64,000 nt of DNA from Pseudomonas fluorescens (GTDB taxonomy: Bacteria; Pseudomonadota; Gammaproteobacteria; Pseudomonadales; Pseudomonadaceae), in the NCBI RefSeq assembly GCF_000967965.1, contig NZ_LACC01000010.1, forward strand, positions 62,001 to 126,000. The letters are read 5' to 3'. The translations under genes and the position numbers were made by a program. The notes beneath the pieces were generated by a model. That model was not told the DNA's origin. It was given only the letters and a program-made list of their open reading frames with translations, and searched no databases. This document shows positions 8,129 to 17,614 of the stretch, in pieces (position 1 is the stretch's first letter; every line of letters begins with the position of its first letter).

Positions 8129-8949
8129 CGGGCACCTCCGGTACGCTGCCAGAGGAAACTGGCCAGATGCTGACCGCGCAACGCTTCCTGCTGTTTTTCC
8201 AGCGAGCCGTTGATGTTCATCAAACAACCGCAGTCGGCACTCAACACCTTGTGCGCGCCAGATTCCTTCAGCGCCCGGGTCTTGTCAGCCACCATCGCGC
8301 CGGAAATGTCTGGCATACGGACGCTGAATGTCCCGCCAAAGCCACAGCATTCACTTTCGTGATCGTGATTGACCCGTTCCACGTTGCTCAACTGCGCCAA
8401 TAATTCGCGGCCGTGCAGGTGGGTGTTCATCTCGCGGCGTGCCGAGCACGAGGTGTGCAGCGCCACTTTCACTGGCTCGCCGCTGTCCTTGAGCTGCACC
8501 TTGCAGACAAACAACAGGAACTCGGCCAGTTCGTAGGTTCTGGCAGCCAGCGCCTGGACCTGTTTCAACGTGTCCGGCTCGTCCTTGAACAAGTCGGCGT
8601 AATGTTCGCGCAGCATGCCCGCGCAAGAACCCGACGGCACCACCACCGGATAGTCGCCGGCAAACAGCGCCAGTTGTGAGCGCGCCACGGTCCGTGCCTG
8701 TTCGGTGTAACCCGAGGTGTAGGCCGGCTGGCCGCAGCAGCTTTGCCCTTGCGGGTATTCGACACGAATGCCTTCGCGTTCCAGTAGGTGGATCGCATCC
8801 ATCCCGGCTTCCGGGTAGAACAAATCGACCACGCAGGTCCCGAACAGGTAGACCCGTGACGGTTTCTCGCTGGGGTACTGCCGAGGCTCGGGCAGTGGCG
8901 GGGCGACACGGGTCGCATTCGGCACGGCGTTGTAAAAAAGCTCGCTCAT
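8125..8949 (-). CDS. lutA: lactate oxidase subunit LutA/LldE
   Basis: Subunit of the LutABC lactate-oxidising complex. The 274-residue protein has two cysteine-rich CCG domains, SCCGQPAYTSGY near residue 65 and ECCGFGGTFSVR near 200, which bind Fe-S clusters in the heterodisulfide-reductase-like family. It is slightly longer than typical LutA because of an N-terminal 30-residue proline-rich extension before the YLFGTCVVD motif. It follows lldP by about 150 bases and overlaps lutB by 4 bases. Confidence 0.9.
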   Translation of the reverse strand: MSELFYNAVPNATRVAPPLPEPRQYPSEKPSRVYLFGTCVVDLFYPEAGMDAIHLLEREGIRVEYPQGQSCCGQPAYTSGYTEQARTVARSQLALFAGDYPVVVPSGSCAGMLREHYADLFKDEPDTLKQVQALAARTYELAEFLLFVCKVQLKDSGEPVKVALHTSCSARREMNTHLHGRELLAQLSNVERVNHDHESECCGFGGTFSVRMPDISGAMVADKTRALKESGAHKVLSADCGCLMNINGSLEKQQEALRGQHLASFLWQRTGGAR

Positions 8950-9099
8950 CAGGCGGTCTCCGGGTGGTCCCGGTTATTCGTCTGTCGAGGCTGCTGAATA
9001 TAGAGCCGGAAGCTTTCAGCAGCCTTACAGACCGGGGTGTGAATAGCGGACGCCGGGGGCGTGGCCCAGCGTCGGTTTTTATCGTGTTGCCTGTAGCCC

Positions 9100-10794
9100 T
9101 TAGTGCACCAGCATGCCGGTGAACCAGTAGGCCTGGGCCAACGTGATCAAGCCGACAATCGTTGCAAAGAATAGGCTGTGCTTGAGGGTGAAGCGGAACA
9201 GATCCGATTCTTTACCCACCAGGCCGGTCGCGGCACAAGCCACGGCGATCGATTGTGGCGAGATCATCTTGCCGGTCACGCCGCCACTGGTGTTCGCCGC
9301 CACCAGCAAGGTGTCGTTGACACCGATCTGGTGTGCGGTGGTCGCTTGCAGCGAACTGAACAGGGCGTTGGACGAGGTATCGGAACCGGTGAGGAACACG
9401 CCCAGCCAGCCAAGGAATGGCGAGAAGAACGGGAAAGCTGCACCCGTCGCCGCCAGTACCAGGGCCATGGTCGAGGACATGCCCGAGTAGTTGGTCACGA
9501 AGGCAAACGCCAGCACCATGCCGATGGACAGGATTGGCCAACGCAGTTCGTAGAAGGTCTCCTTAAAAGTGGTCAGACCAATTTTGAGATTGACCTTCAA
9601 GACCAGCATCGAGATGAGCGCCGAGAAGAAAATCGCTGTGCCAGTGGCGGAAATCGGGTCCAGTTTGAACACTGCCGGAATGGCGGTTGGCGCGGCCACG
9701 ATCGGTGCAACCTTGACTACCATCTGGTCCAGGTGCGGGATGGCGAAGTTGAATACGAAGCTGTACATCGAACCGCCGGCGGCGAACATCGCCTTGAACG
9801 GCTTCAGGGTCCAGATGGTGACCAGTACGGTCAGGATCAGGAACGGCGACCAGGCCTTGAATATTTCCCCAAGGCTGTAGGGCGAAGCCATGGTGGTGCG
9901 CTTCTGGCCGAAACCACCGACGCTGGCGCTCACCACGGAGGCCGAGACAGCGCCGACGATGTGTTGGCCGGCGGCGCGTTTTGGTTGCCAGACTTTCAGG
10001 AACAGGGTCAAGGAAATCAGGCTGACCAGGGCCGAGGTGATATCCGGCAGTTCCGGGCCGATGAAGTTCGAGGTGAAGTACTGGGTGACGGCAAAGCTCA
10101 AGCCGGCCACCAGGGCTGCCGGCCAGGTTTCCCGCACGCCGCGCAGGCCGTCCATCATGAACACCAGCCAGAACGGCACGAACAGCGACAGCAGTGGCAG
10201 TTGGCGGCCGGTCATGGCGCCGATCTTGAACGCGTCGATGCCGGTGACTTGCCCGGCAACGATGATCGGAATGCCCAGGGCGCCGAAGGCCACCGGCGCG
10301 GTGTTGGCGATCAGGCACAGGCCAGCGGCGTACAGCGGGTTGAAGCCAAGACCTACCAGCAGCGCGGCGGTAATCGCCACGGGTGCACCAAAACCGGCTG
10401 CACCTTCGAGGAAGGCACCGAAGCAGAAACCGATCAGCAGGACCTGCAGGCGCTGGTCATCGGTGATTGACAGGACCGAACTGCGGATGACTTCAAACTA
10501 CCCGCTCTTGACCGTCAGTTTGTAGAGGAACACCGCTGCCACGATGATCCAGGCAATCGGCCACAGGCCATAAGCGAAACCATACCCGGCGGCGGCGAAC
10601 GCCATATCGACCGGCATCTGGAAAGCGAAGATCGCCACCAGGATCGACAAAGCCAGGGTGATGCTGCCGGCCACATGCCCTTTGAGGCGGAACACGGCCA
10701 AAGCCAGGAAGAAAAATACGATGGGGATGACGGCGGCGAGTGCGGACAGGCCGAGGCTGCCGAGCGGGGTATAGAGCTGTTGCCAGGTTTGCAT
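9100..10794 (-). pseudogene. lldP: L-lactate permease interrupted by an in-frame amber codon
   Basis: The reading frame codes for a full LctP/LldP-type permease (564 residues, about 12-14 membrane segments) that would import lactate and glycolate with protons. Codon 99 (10498-10500) is TAG. The protein reads LYKLTVKSG, stop, [11 protein letters not shown] without any frameshift, and the expected residue there is Gln, so a single C to T change explains it. No ribosome binding site is visible before the next usable start (GTG 10380). It is first in the lut operon and is preceded by LldR-type operators. Unless the amber is suppressed or a base-call error, the permease is inactive, while downstream genes keep their own start signals. 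Confidence 0.85.
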
Positions 10795-10846
10795 ATGGGG
10801 TGGCCCCTAATTGTTGTTGGTCAGGCACTGATCAGCGTTCTTGGAT

Positions 10847-10863
10847 AATTGGTAAGACCAATT
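10847..10863. promoter_or_regulatory. LldR/PdhR-type operator
   Basis: AATTGGTAAGACCAATT is a perfect palindrome with a 3-base centre and fits the TTGGTnnnACCAA operator of FadR-family lactate/pyruvate regulators. It lies between the divergent lldP and lldR starts, 53 bases upstream of lldP. Confidence 0.8.
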
Positions 10864-10960
10864 TACAATCGCTGTTGGCTAGGGTAAAAGCCTTGTAGGC
10901 GGTGTGTCAATTTGCCGCCCTAAAACTTTTGTCGAATGCAAAGTGCGCAGGTCGTCTGTC

Positions 10961-10971
10961 TGGTATGACCA
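10961..10971. promoter_or_regulatory. second, weaker LldR-type operator
   Basis: TGGTATGACCA keeps the TGGT-N3-ACCA core of the site at 10847-10863. It lies 114 bases away, 85 bases upstream of lldR. Two sites on either side of the divergent promoters would allow looping or autoregulation. Confidence 0.55.
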
Positions 10972-11055
10972 AATGCGCTGTGGCAGGTGCTGGCGCGGCG
11001 CCGATAGGCCAGAATAGAGCCCCGGCGAGCCGTCGGATCGTGGAGTAATCGAGTT

Positions 11056-11823
11056 ATGGGGTTTGATCAGATTCGTCAGCGCCGTTTGTCTGACGATATT
11101 GTCGAGCAGCTTGAGGGCATGATCCTCGAGGGCACGCTGAAAGCGGGTGAGCGCTTGCCGGCCGAGCGCGCGCTGGCCGAGCAATTTGGCGTGTCACGCC
11201 CTTCGTTGCGCGAAGCCATTCAGAAGCTGACCGCCAAGGGCCTGCTGGTCAGCCGCCAGGGCGGCGGCAACTATGTGGTGGAATCACTGGGTAGCACCTT
11301 CAGTGATCCCTTGTTGCATCTGCTGGAAAGCAATCCCGAGGCGCAACGCGATCTGCTGGAGTTTCGCCATACGCTGGAAGCGTCTTGCGCCTACTACGCG
11401 GCGTTGCGTGCCACGGAGGTGGATCGCGAGCGGCTGACCGCGGCATTCAACGAATTGCAGGACTGCTATTCGCGTCACGAAGAAGTGAGTCGTGCCGAAG
11501 AGGGGGCGGCGGACGCAAGCTTTCACCTGGCGATCGCCGAGGCCAGCCACAATGCCGTGTTGCTGCACACCATTCGCGGGCTGTTCGACCTGCTCAAGCG
11601 CAACGTGGTGACCAACATCGGTGGCATGTACAAGCAACGCACTGAAACCCGCGACATGCTGATCACGCAGCACCGGGAGTTGTATCAGGCGATTATCGAA
11701 GGGCGGGCGGAGCAGGCGCGAGAAGTTTCCAGTCGACACATTCTGTATGTGCAGGAGGTGCTGGAAGAAGTGCGTCAGGAAGTGCAGCGCATGGCCCGGG
11801 CGGAGCGGCGCAAGGGGATGTGA
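11056..11823 (+). CDS. lldR: FadR-family lactate-responsive transcription regulator
   Basis: GntR/FadR-type regulator that normally represses lactate genes until lactate is present. The 255-residue protein has an N-terminal winged helix (about 9-75, with ERLPAERALAEQFGVSRPSL) and an FCD effector domain with the metal-binding pattern D153, H157 and later histidines in QHRELYQAI and SSRHI. It is divergent from the lldP-lut-dld operon, with two candidate operators between. GGAG stands upstream of the ATG. The gene runs into a REP cluster that probably ends the transcript. PdhR is a relative, but the context favours LldR. Confidence 0.92.
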   Translation: MGFDQIRQRRLSDDIVEQLEGMILEGTLKAGERLPAERALAEQFGVSRPSLREAIQKLTAKGLLVSRQGGGNYVVESLGSTFSDPLLHLLESNPEAQRDLLEFRHTLEASCAYYAALRATEVDRERLTAAFNELQDCYSRHEEVSRAEEGAADASFHLAIAEASHNAVLLHTIRGLFDLLKRNVVTNIGGMYKQRTETRDMLITQHRELYQAIIEGRAEQAREVSSRHILYVQEVLEEVRQEVQRMARAERRKGM

Positions 11824-11837
11824 GGCGGTAGCTTGAT

Positions 11838-11971
11838 TGTGGCGAGGGAGCTTGCTGTGGCGAGGGAGCTTGCTCCCGTTCGGCTGCGCAGCAGTCGTTA
11901 GCAGTTTTTGTGAGGGGGGCCGTCAAGCGAGGGGCGCTTCGCACCCCAGCGGGAGCAAGCTCCCTCGCCAC
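11838..11971. repeat. REP doublet (REPIN-like) with a tandemly doubled head
   Basis: TGTGGCGAGGGAGCTTGC occurs twice in direct tandem (11838-11855 and 11856-11873) and once inverted (11954-11971). This is the inverted-pair layout of mobile REP elements of fluorescent pseudomonads. It lies between convergent lldR and smpB. The same element recurs at 44127-44255. Confidence 0.85.
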
Positions 11972-11994
11972 AAAGTCGCATCAGGGCAGAAAAA

Positions 11995-12477
11995 TCAGTC
12001 TTCCTTGCCCTTGTTGCGCACCGCGCGCTGCAACTCGCGACCGGCGTCGCGTTCGCGCTCAGTGTCGCGCTTGTCGTATTCCTTCTTGCCCTTGCCCAGG
12101 GCGATCTCGCACTTGACCATGTGCTTGCTCCAGTACCAGGACAGGCACACGCAGGCGTAACCCTTTTGCTGCACGGCCGCGGCCAGCTTTTCCAGCTCGC
12201 GCCGGTTGAGCAGCAATTTACGGGTGCGCACCGGGTCCGCGATGACGTGGGTGCTGGCGGTCGTCAGGGGCGTAATGTGGCTGCCGAGCAGCCAGGCTTC
12301 GCCATCCTTGAGCAGTACGTAGCTGTCAACCAGCTGCAGCTTGCTTGCCCGCAGACTTTTTACTTCCCAGCCGGCCAGGACCAGACCAGCCTCGAAACGA
12401 TGTTCGATGAAGTAATCGTGTCGCGCCTTTTTGTTTTGCGCGATGGTCCCTGTTGGGTGTTTCTTCTGTTTAGCCAT
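11995..12477 (-). CDS. smpB: SsrA-binding protein SmpB
   Basis: Binds the tRNA-like domain of tmRNA and delivers it to stalled ribosomes. The 160-residue protein shows the SmpB core ([31 protein letters not shown]) and a basic C-terminal tail rich in Lys/Arg that enters the mRNA channel. The ATG at 12477 starts the conserved MAKQKKHP sequence; a longer frame to 12708 is antisense to the next gene. It stands divergent from the sodium symporter gene. Its RNA partner, ssrA, is in the same window. Confidence 0.96.
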   Translation of the reverse strand: MAKQKKHPTGTIAQNKKARHDYFIEHRFEAGLVLAGWEVKSLRASKLQLVDSYVLLKDGEAWLLGSHITPLTTASTHVIADPVRTRKLLLNRRELEKLAAAVQQKGYACVCLSWYWSKHMVKCEIALGKGKKEYDKRDTERERDAGRELQRAVRNKGKED

Positions 12478-12595
12478 AGGGGCGGCATTATAGGGAGTTG
12501 CACGCGAGTCGGCTACGGTGTTGCTACGTGCTTGAGCAGGTTGATTGAATCCCGGACAATGCGGCCTCTTTTTTGAACGCTTGGGCGTGATAACG

Positions 12596-13999
12596 ATGTC
12601 GACAGACAAGGTTTCTGTCCACGGCAGTTGGGCTAGCCGCTGGGTCTTCATACTCGCCGCGACCGGTTCGGCCGTGGGGCTGGGTAGTATCTGGAAATTC
12701 CCGTACATGGTCGGCGTCTATGGCGGCGGCGCCTTCGTGTTGATGTTCCTGGCCTGCATCGCGCTGATCGGGGTGCCGGTCATGCTGGCGGAAACCCTGA
12801 TCGGCCGGCGTGCCCGGCAGAGCCCGGCCAATGCATTGAAGAACCTGGCGGTGGAGGCGGGGCACTCGGCCAAATGGTCCTGGGGCGCGTTTGCCGGGAT
12901 GATCACGGCGTTGCTGATCCTGTCTTTCTACAGTGTGGTCGGCGGCTGGTCGCTGGACTACATCATCGACATGGGGCGTGGCGATTTTCAGGGCGCGACG
13001 CCTGATCAGGTGGGGGCTTACTTCGGCAATGTGATCGCCGATCCCTGGCGCCTTACACTTTGGCACACGATTTTCATGCTGTTGTCAGCGGTGGTGATCG
13101 CCAGGGGCGTGGTTGCCGGGCTTGAGCGCAGTTTGCGCATCATGATGCCGTTGTTGTTCGTGATGATCCTGGTGCTGCTGGGCTACAGCATGACCACCGG
13201 GCATTTCATGGACGGCGTGCATTTCATGTTCGACTTCCACCCGGAAAAGGTCCTGGACGGCTTGTTGCCCGCGATGGGGCATGCGTTCTTTTCCCTGAGC
13301 GTGGGCGTCGGCTCGATCATGATCTACGGCGCCTACATGCCGAAGAACTCGTCGATCTCAGGGACGGTTGTTGGTGTGGCGCTGCTCGACACCTTCGTTT
13401 CCCTGGTGGCCGGCCTGGCATTGTTTCCGATTGTTTTCGCGGCGGGCCTGAATCCGAGCGAAGGGCCGGGGCTGATGTTCGTCAGCCTGCCGTTTGCCTT
13501 CGGTAACGTGGCGTTCGGGCAATTGATGGGGGTGGTGTTCTTCGTGCTGGTGGCGGTCGCTGCCTGGAGTTCGGCAATTTCCCTGCTGGAACCGATGGTG
13601 GCTTACCTGGTCGAGCGCACTAAAGTGAGTCGTACCTGGGTGACCTTCTGGCTGGCTTTCAGCTGCTGGTTTGTCGGCCTGGGTACGGTGTTCTCCTTCA
13701 ATATCTGGAAAGAGGCCAAGTTCTTCGTGAACGAAGGCGGGATGTTCCACCTCTACCAATGGGGAGCCGCGGGTGGCCTCGACTTCTTCGGTGTGATCGA
13801 TTTCTTCACCTCGCGACTCATGCTGCCGCTTGGCGGTTTGTGTTTCGTGGTGTTTGCGGGCTGGATCATGGGGCGTGAAGCGGTGCGCGACGAGCTGTCG
13901 ATCCGTAACCCTGCGCTGTTTGGCCTGTCCTTGTTCTTGATGCGCTATGTGGCGCCCATCGGCATTCTCGTAGTGTTTGCCGCCCAGCTGTGGAAGTGA
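12596..13999 (+). CDS. sodium-dependent transporter of the NSS (SNF) family
   Basis: Inner-membrane sodium symporter, probably for an amino acid or amine; the exact substrate cannot be read from the sequence. The 467-residue protein has about 11-12 membrane segments and the NSS signature in TM1 ([17 protein letters not shown]), with the [10 protein letters not shown]2. The ATG at 12596 gives a normal N-terminus just before TM1. It is followed after 7 bases by ratA, so the two may be cotranscribed. Confidence 0.88.
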   Translation: MSTDKVSVHGSWASRWVFILAATGSAVGLGSIWKFPYMVGVYGGGAFVLMFLACIALIGVPVMLAETLIGRRARQSPANALKNLAVEAGHSAKWSWGAFAGMITALLILSFYSVVGGWSLDYIIDMGRGDFQGATPDQVGAYFGNVIADPWRLTLWHTIFMLLSAVVIARGVVAGLERSLRIMMPLLFVMILVLLGYSMTTGHFMDGVHFMFDFHPEKVLDGLLPAMGHAFFSLSVGVGSIMIYGAYMPKNSSISGTVVGVALLDTFVSLVAGLALFPIVFAAGLNPSEGPGLMFVSLPFAFGNVAFGQLMGVVFFVLVAVAAWSSAISLLEPMVAYLVERTKVSRTWVTFWLAFSCWFVGLGTVFSFNIWKEAKFFVNEGGMFHLYQWGAAGGLDFFGVIDFFTSRLMLPLGGLCFVVFAGWIMGREAVRDELSIRNPALFGLSLFLMRYVAPIGILVVFAAQLWK

Positions 14000-14006
14000 C
14001 GCTGAC

Positions 14007-14441
14007 ATGACGACACACATTTCACGTTCGGCCTTGCTGCCGTACCCGGCGCAAGCGCTGTATGACCTGGTCAACGACGTGGCGCGCTATCCGGAATTTC
14101 TGCCGTGGTGCTCGTCGGCCGAAGTCCTGGAGAGCTCACCTGAGCATATGCGGGCGAGCGTCGGTGTGGCGAAGGGCGGCCTCAGCCAGCATTTCGTGAC
14201 GCGCAACACGCTGGTTCCGGGGCAGTCGATCGAAATGAACCTCGAAGAGGGCCCTTTCACCCAATTGCATGGCATCTGGGTATTCAAGGCGCTGACCGAC
14301 AAAGCCTGCAAGATCAGCCTCGATTTGTCGTTCGATTATGCTGGGCCATTGGTTCGCGCCACCCTGGGGCCGCTGTTCAATCAGGCGGCCAACACTTTGG
14401 TGGATGCGTTCTGCCAGCGCGCCAAGCAGATACATGGTTGA
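14007..14441 (+). CDS. ratA: RatA/COQ10-like START-domain protein
   Basis: The 144-residue protein belongs to the SRPBCC/START fold family (YPAQALYDLVNDVARYPEFLPWC at the N-terminus, containing the typical Y-P-F-L-P-W-C core). Homologues are named RatA, described in E. coli as inhibiting 50S-30S joining, and also resemble the eukaryotic ubiquinone-binding COQ10. A ubiquinone chaperone role is at least as likely as a toxin role. It overlaps the rnfH start by 8 bases, the usual ratA-ratB pair. Confidence 0.88.
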   Translation: MTTHISRSALLPYPAQALYDLVNDVARYPEFLPWCSSAEVLESSPEHMRASVGVAKGGLSQHFVTRNTLVPGQSIEMNLEEGPFTQLHGIWVFKALTDKACKISLDLSFDYAGPLVRATLGPLFNQAANTLVDAFCQRAKQIHG

Positions 14442-14748
14442 GGTCATGATTGAAGTCGAGGTGGTCTACGCGGCCGTAGACCGTCAGGTGCTGCTGACAG
14501 TGGTCGTACCTGTCGGAACGACCGTGCGGGCGGCCTTGCACAGGTCGGCCGTGGCAGAAGAGTTTCCGGAGCTGGATCTGACCCATTGCCCTGTGGGGAT
14601 CTTCGGCAAGTTGGTAGCTGACGCGGAGAGTCGGGCAGTCCAGGCCGGGGATCGCATCGAGATTTACCGCCCGTTGCTGGCCGATCCGAAAGAGGTGCGC
14701 CGACTGCGCGCGGCGAAAGCTGCCGAGGCCAAAGCGCGGAATCAGTGA
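14434..14748 (+). CDS. rnfH: RnfH (RatB) family ubiquitin-like protein
   Basis: Small 104-residue protein of the RnfH/UPF0125 family with a beta-grasp, ubiquitin-like fold (MIEVEVVYAAVDRQVLLTV). Function unknown; the name comes from association with rnf clusters in some bacteria, and no rnf genes are here. The ATG at 14434 overlaps ratA; a second in-frame ATG at 14446 is equally close to the conserved start. The C-terminal tail is Lys/Arg/Ala-rich and probably helical. It ends just before a bidirectional terminator shared with bamE. Confidence 0.87.
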   Translation: MVEVMIEVEVVYAAVDRQVLLTVVVPVGTTVRAALHRSAVAEEFPELDLTHCPVGIFGKLVADAESRAVQAGDRIEIYRPLLADPKEVRRLRAAKAAEAKARNQ

Positions 14749-14766
14749 GTGGCTGGAACGCCAGAC

Positions 14767-14799
14767 AATAAAAAGCCCGGGCATGCCGGGCTTTTTATT
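14767..14799. terminator. bidirectional terminator between rnfH and bamE
   Basis: A perfect 14-bp stem AATAAAAAGCCCGG with a 5-base loop, A/T-rich on both outer sides, lies between two convergent genes. It can end transcription in either direction. Confidence 0.93.
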
Positions 14800-14809
14800 G
14801 CGTCGCAAA

Positions 14810-15337
14810 TTACTGCGGCGAGGTGTCCAGCGGTTGCGGTGTCGGGACCGGAACGGTTTCTACACCGTCGACGTCCTTCTGGATCTGATCCAGCAACGAA
14901 CCTGGCTTGACCGGCTTTTCCGGTTTTGGCTTCTCGACGTTCTCTGCCGGGGCAGGCACTGTCGTGCCGCTGTCCTTGCCGAGAATGGCTTCGTCACGGC
15001 TCACGCCTGGCATGAAATCACCGGAGAGGCTGACAAGCTGATCATTTGGGTTGAAGATAACGCTGATGCGTTCCTGTTGGCGTTCACCGCCACCCGGTTG
15101 CAGGCTGTACAGATAATCCCAGCGATCGGCATGGAACGTGTCGGTCAGCAGAGGGTTGCCCATGATAAACCGTACTTGCTTACGGGTCATTCCCGGGCGT
15201 AACTGGTCTATCATGTCCTGCGTGACGACATTGCCCTGCTGGATGTCGATTTTGTAAACCCCGGGGAATGAACAACCGGCGAGTGCGAGCAGTCCCACAA
15301 AGGTGAAACTGGTTAGCAAGAGCTTGGTGTTTTGCAT
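14810..15337 (-). CDS. bamE: outer membrane assembly lipoprotein BamE (OmlA/SmpA)
   Basis: Lipoprotein component of the BAM complex that inserts beta-barrel proteins into the outer membrane. The 175-residue precursor has a signal peptide with lipobox LAGC (C22) and the BamE core ([29 protein letters not shown]). A proline/lysine-rich C-terminal extension of about 60 residues makes it longer than the E. coli protein, as in other pseudomonads. It stands divergent from fur; in Pseudomonas the two are known neighbours as omlA-fur. Confidence 0.95.
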   Translation of the reverse strand: MQNTKLLLTSFTFVGLLALAGCSFPGVYKIDIQQGNVVTQDMIDQLRPGMTRKQVRFIMGNPLLTDTFHADRWDYLYSLQPGGGERQQERISVIFNPNDQLVSLSGDFMPGVSRDEAILGKDSGTTVPAPAENVEKPKPEKPVKPGSLLDQIQKDVDGVETVPVPTPQPLDTSPQ

Positions 15338-15434
15338 CGGTGGGCGACTTCCACTATCTTGGCTGGGACAACGTAAACGCCGATCATACCCGCATTAAGA
15401 GAAGCTGCGAAGCAGCATCGCGAGAAAGCTGACC

Positions 15435-15839
15435 ATGGTTGAAAATAGCGAACTACGCAAAGCCGGCCTCAAAGTGACCCTGCCACGGGTCAAAATTCTG
15501 CAAATGCTCGACTCCGCCGAGCAGCGCCACATGAGTGCCGAGGATGTCTACAAGGCCCTTATGGAGGCTGGTGAGGACGTCGGTCTGGCCACGGTTTACC
15601 GTGTTCTGACCCAGTTCGAGGCAGCTGGCCTTGTGGTGCGGCACAACTTCGACGGAGGCCATGCGGTCTTCGAGCTGGACGACGGAAAGCATCACGACCA
15701 TATGGTCAACGTCGAAACCAGCGAAGTGATCGAATTCTTCGACGAAGAAATCGAGCGGCTTCAGAAAGCAATCGTCGACAAGTATGGCTTCGAGATGGTT
15801 GATCACAATCTGGTGCTGTACGTGCGCAAGAAAAAGTAA
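15435..15839 (+). CDS. fur: ferric uptake regulator Fur
   Basis: Iron-dependent repressor of siderophore and iron-uptake genes. The 134-residue protein has the winged helix (about 1-83, MSAEDVYKALMEAGEDVGLATVYRVL) and a dimer domain with the metal-binding HHDH motif. It contains no cysteine at all; the position of the E. coli CxxC is VNVETS, so no structural zinc can bind there. Start ATG at 15435. A strong terminator follows, ending this single-gene unit and also facing recN. Confidence 0.98.
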   Translation: MVENSELRKAGLKVTLPRVKILQMLDSAEQRHMSAEDVYKALMEAGEDVGLATVYRVLTQFEAAGLVVRHNFDGGHAVFELDDGKHHDHMVNVETSEVIEFFDEEIERLQKAIVDKYGFEMVDHNLVLYVRKKK

Positions 15840-15872
15840 GCATGTCGCGCGAACTCAGGTTCGCGAAACGAA

Positions 15873-15907
15873 CGAAGGCGACCCCAGGGTCGCCTTCGTG
15901 CTTTTAT
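15873..15907. terminator. terminator between fur and recN
   Basis: A perfect 12-bp stem (CGAAGGCGACCC) with a 2-base loop is followed by a T-rich stretch on the plus strand. It separates the convergent fur and recN genes. Confidence 0.92.
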
Positions 15908-15916
15908 TTATTCAAT

Positions 15917-17590
15917 TCAAGCTTTTGCGGCCACCACCATTTTTTTGGCATGCGCCAGGGATTCCTTGGTGAGATCGATGCCGCCCAGCATTCGTGCGAC
16001 TTCTTCGACGCGGTCGTTTTTGCTCAGTTTGGAAACGGCCGTGCGGGTGGCATCTTCGCCGCGTACTTTATGCACGAACAGATGTTGATGACCTTGCGCC
16101 GCGACTTGCGGCAAGTGGGTCACGGTCAGTACCTGCCCGCGTTCTCCGAGGCGACGCAACAGTTGGCCGACGATTTCCGCCGTCGGACCACCGATACCAA
16201 CGTCCACTTCGTCAAATACCAGAGTGGGAACGCGAGAGGTCTGTGCGGTGATCACCTGGATCGCCAGGCTGATCCGTGACAGCTCGCCACCGGATGCGAC
16301 TTTTGCCAAGGCTTTTAATGGTTGTCCCGGGTTGGCGCTGACCAGCAGCTCAACTTGTTCAAGCCCGTTAGGCAGCAGTTCGTCGCTGCTGTTTGGACGC
16401 AGTTCGATGGTGAAGCGCCCGCCAGGCATGCCCAGGCGCTGGATTTCCTGTTCCACGGCGCTGGCCAGGCTGCTCGAGGCTTGATGACGCAGGTCGCTCA
16501 GTTCCCGAGCCTTTTCCTGATAATGGCGAGCGTATGAAGACAGCTCATCGCTCAGCCGCTCGATGGATTCGTCGTTGGCGTTGAGGGTTTCGATTTCATC
16601 CAGCAGTTTCTGCTGCATCTCGGCGACTTCGGTCGGCTGGATGCGGTGTTTGCGCGCCAGGGTGTAGATCGCGTCGAGGCGCTCTTCGAGGTATTGAAGG
16701 CGCGACGGATCGGCGTCGAAGTTGTCGAGGAAGCGGTTCAGTTCACCAACGGCCTCTTCAACCTGGATCTGTGCACTGGTCAACAAGCTGCTGGCTTCGC
16801 CCAGCGCCCCGATCGAGCTGTTCACGCTGGACAGGCGATTGAGGCTGGCGGTGAGGGCGTTCAGTACATTTCCGGAATCACTTTCACTGCATTGCTCGAC
16901 GACTTGCCGGCAGATGCCGAGCAAGGTCTCGGCGTTGGTCAGGTTCTTGTGTTCCTGCTCAAGCTGCTCCAGTTCGTTGTCGCCAAGGCCAAGGTTTTCC
17001 AGCTCCTCAAGTTGATAGCTGAGCAACTGATGGCGGGCGCGTTGCTCATCGCCGGAGTTGGAGAGTCGCTCCAGTTCCTGGCGGGTCTGGCGCCAGCGCT
17101 GGGCGGCGAGTTGAACCTGGCGGGCAAGATCGGTTGCGCCAGCATATTCATCGAGCAGGCGACGGTGGGTGTCGGTCTTGAGCAGGGATTGGTGCTCGTG
17201 CTGGCTGTGAATGTCGATCAGCAGCTCGCCCAGCGCCTTGAGATCGCCAAGCGGGCAGGGCGTGCCGTTGATGTAGCCGCGCGAGCGCCCTTCGGATGTG
17301 ATCACCCGGCGCAGGATGCACGGGCCGTCGTTTTCGAGGTCGCGCTCGGCCAGCCAGGCGCTGGCTTCCGGAATGTCGACCAGATCGAAGGTGGCCAGGA
17401 TATCGGCCTTGTCGGCGCCGGGGCGGACCACGCCGCTGTCGGCGCGATCGCCCAGGGTAAGGCCCAGCGCGTCGAGCATGATCGACTTGCCCGCGCCGGT
17501 TTCCCCGGTGATCACGCTCATCCCGCGATCGAGTTCGAGATCGAGATGTTCAACGATGGCGTAGTTGTGTACGGACAGGTGCACCAGCAT
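15917..17590 (-). CDS. recN: DNA repair protein RecN
   Basis: SMC-like ATPase that acts early in recombinational repair of double-strand breaks. The 557-residue protein has Walker A GETGAGKS near residue 30, long central coiled coils (about 155-360), the signature ASGGELSRISLA, and Walker B LVFDEVDVGIGG. Length is standard. The start is the ATG at 17590 with GGGAG upstream. A near-consensus LexA box 25-40 bases upstream indicates SOS control. Divergent from grpE. Confidence 0.97.
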   Translation of the reverse strand: MLVHLSVHNYAIVEHLDLELDRGMSVITGETGAGKSIMLDALGLTLGDRADSGVVRPGADKADILATFDLVDIPEASAWLAERDLENDGPCILRRVITSEGRSRGYINGTPCPLGDLKALGELLIDIHSQHEHQSLLKTDTHRRLLDEYAGATDLARQVQLAAQRWRQTRQELERLSNSGDEQRARHQLLSYQLEELENLGLGDNELEQLEQEHKNLTNAETLLGICRQVVEQCSESDSGNVLNALTASLNRLSSVNSSIGALGEASSLLTSAQIQVEEAVGELNRFLDNFDADPSRLQYLEERLDAIYTLARKHRIQPTEVAEMQQKLLDEIETLNANDESIERLSDELSSYARHYQEKARELSDLRHQASSSLASAVEQEIQRLGMPGGRFTIELRPNSSDELLPNGLEQVELLVSANPGQPLKALAKVASGGELSRISLAIQVITAQTSRVPTLVFDEVDVGIGGPTAEIVGQLLRRLGERGQVLTVTHLPQVAAQGHQHLFVHKVRGEDATRTAVSKLSKNDRVEEVARMLGGIDLTKESLAHAKKMVVAAKA

Positions 17591-17614
17591 ATGGGCCGCT
17601 CCCAGGTGTTAGGT

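Noticed and set aside
11838..11971. Repeats resembling a CRISPR array
   Set aside because: The repeats are an inverted pair with one tandem copy and no regular unique spacers; they are REP elements.
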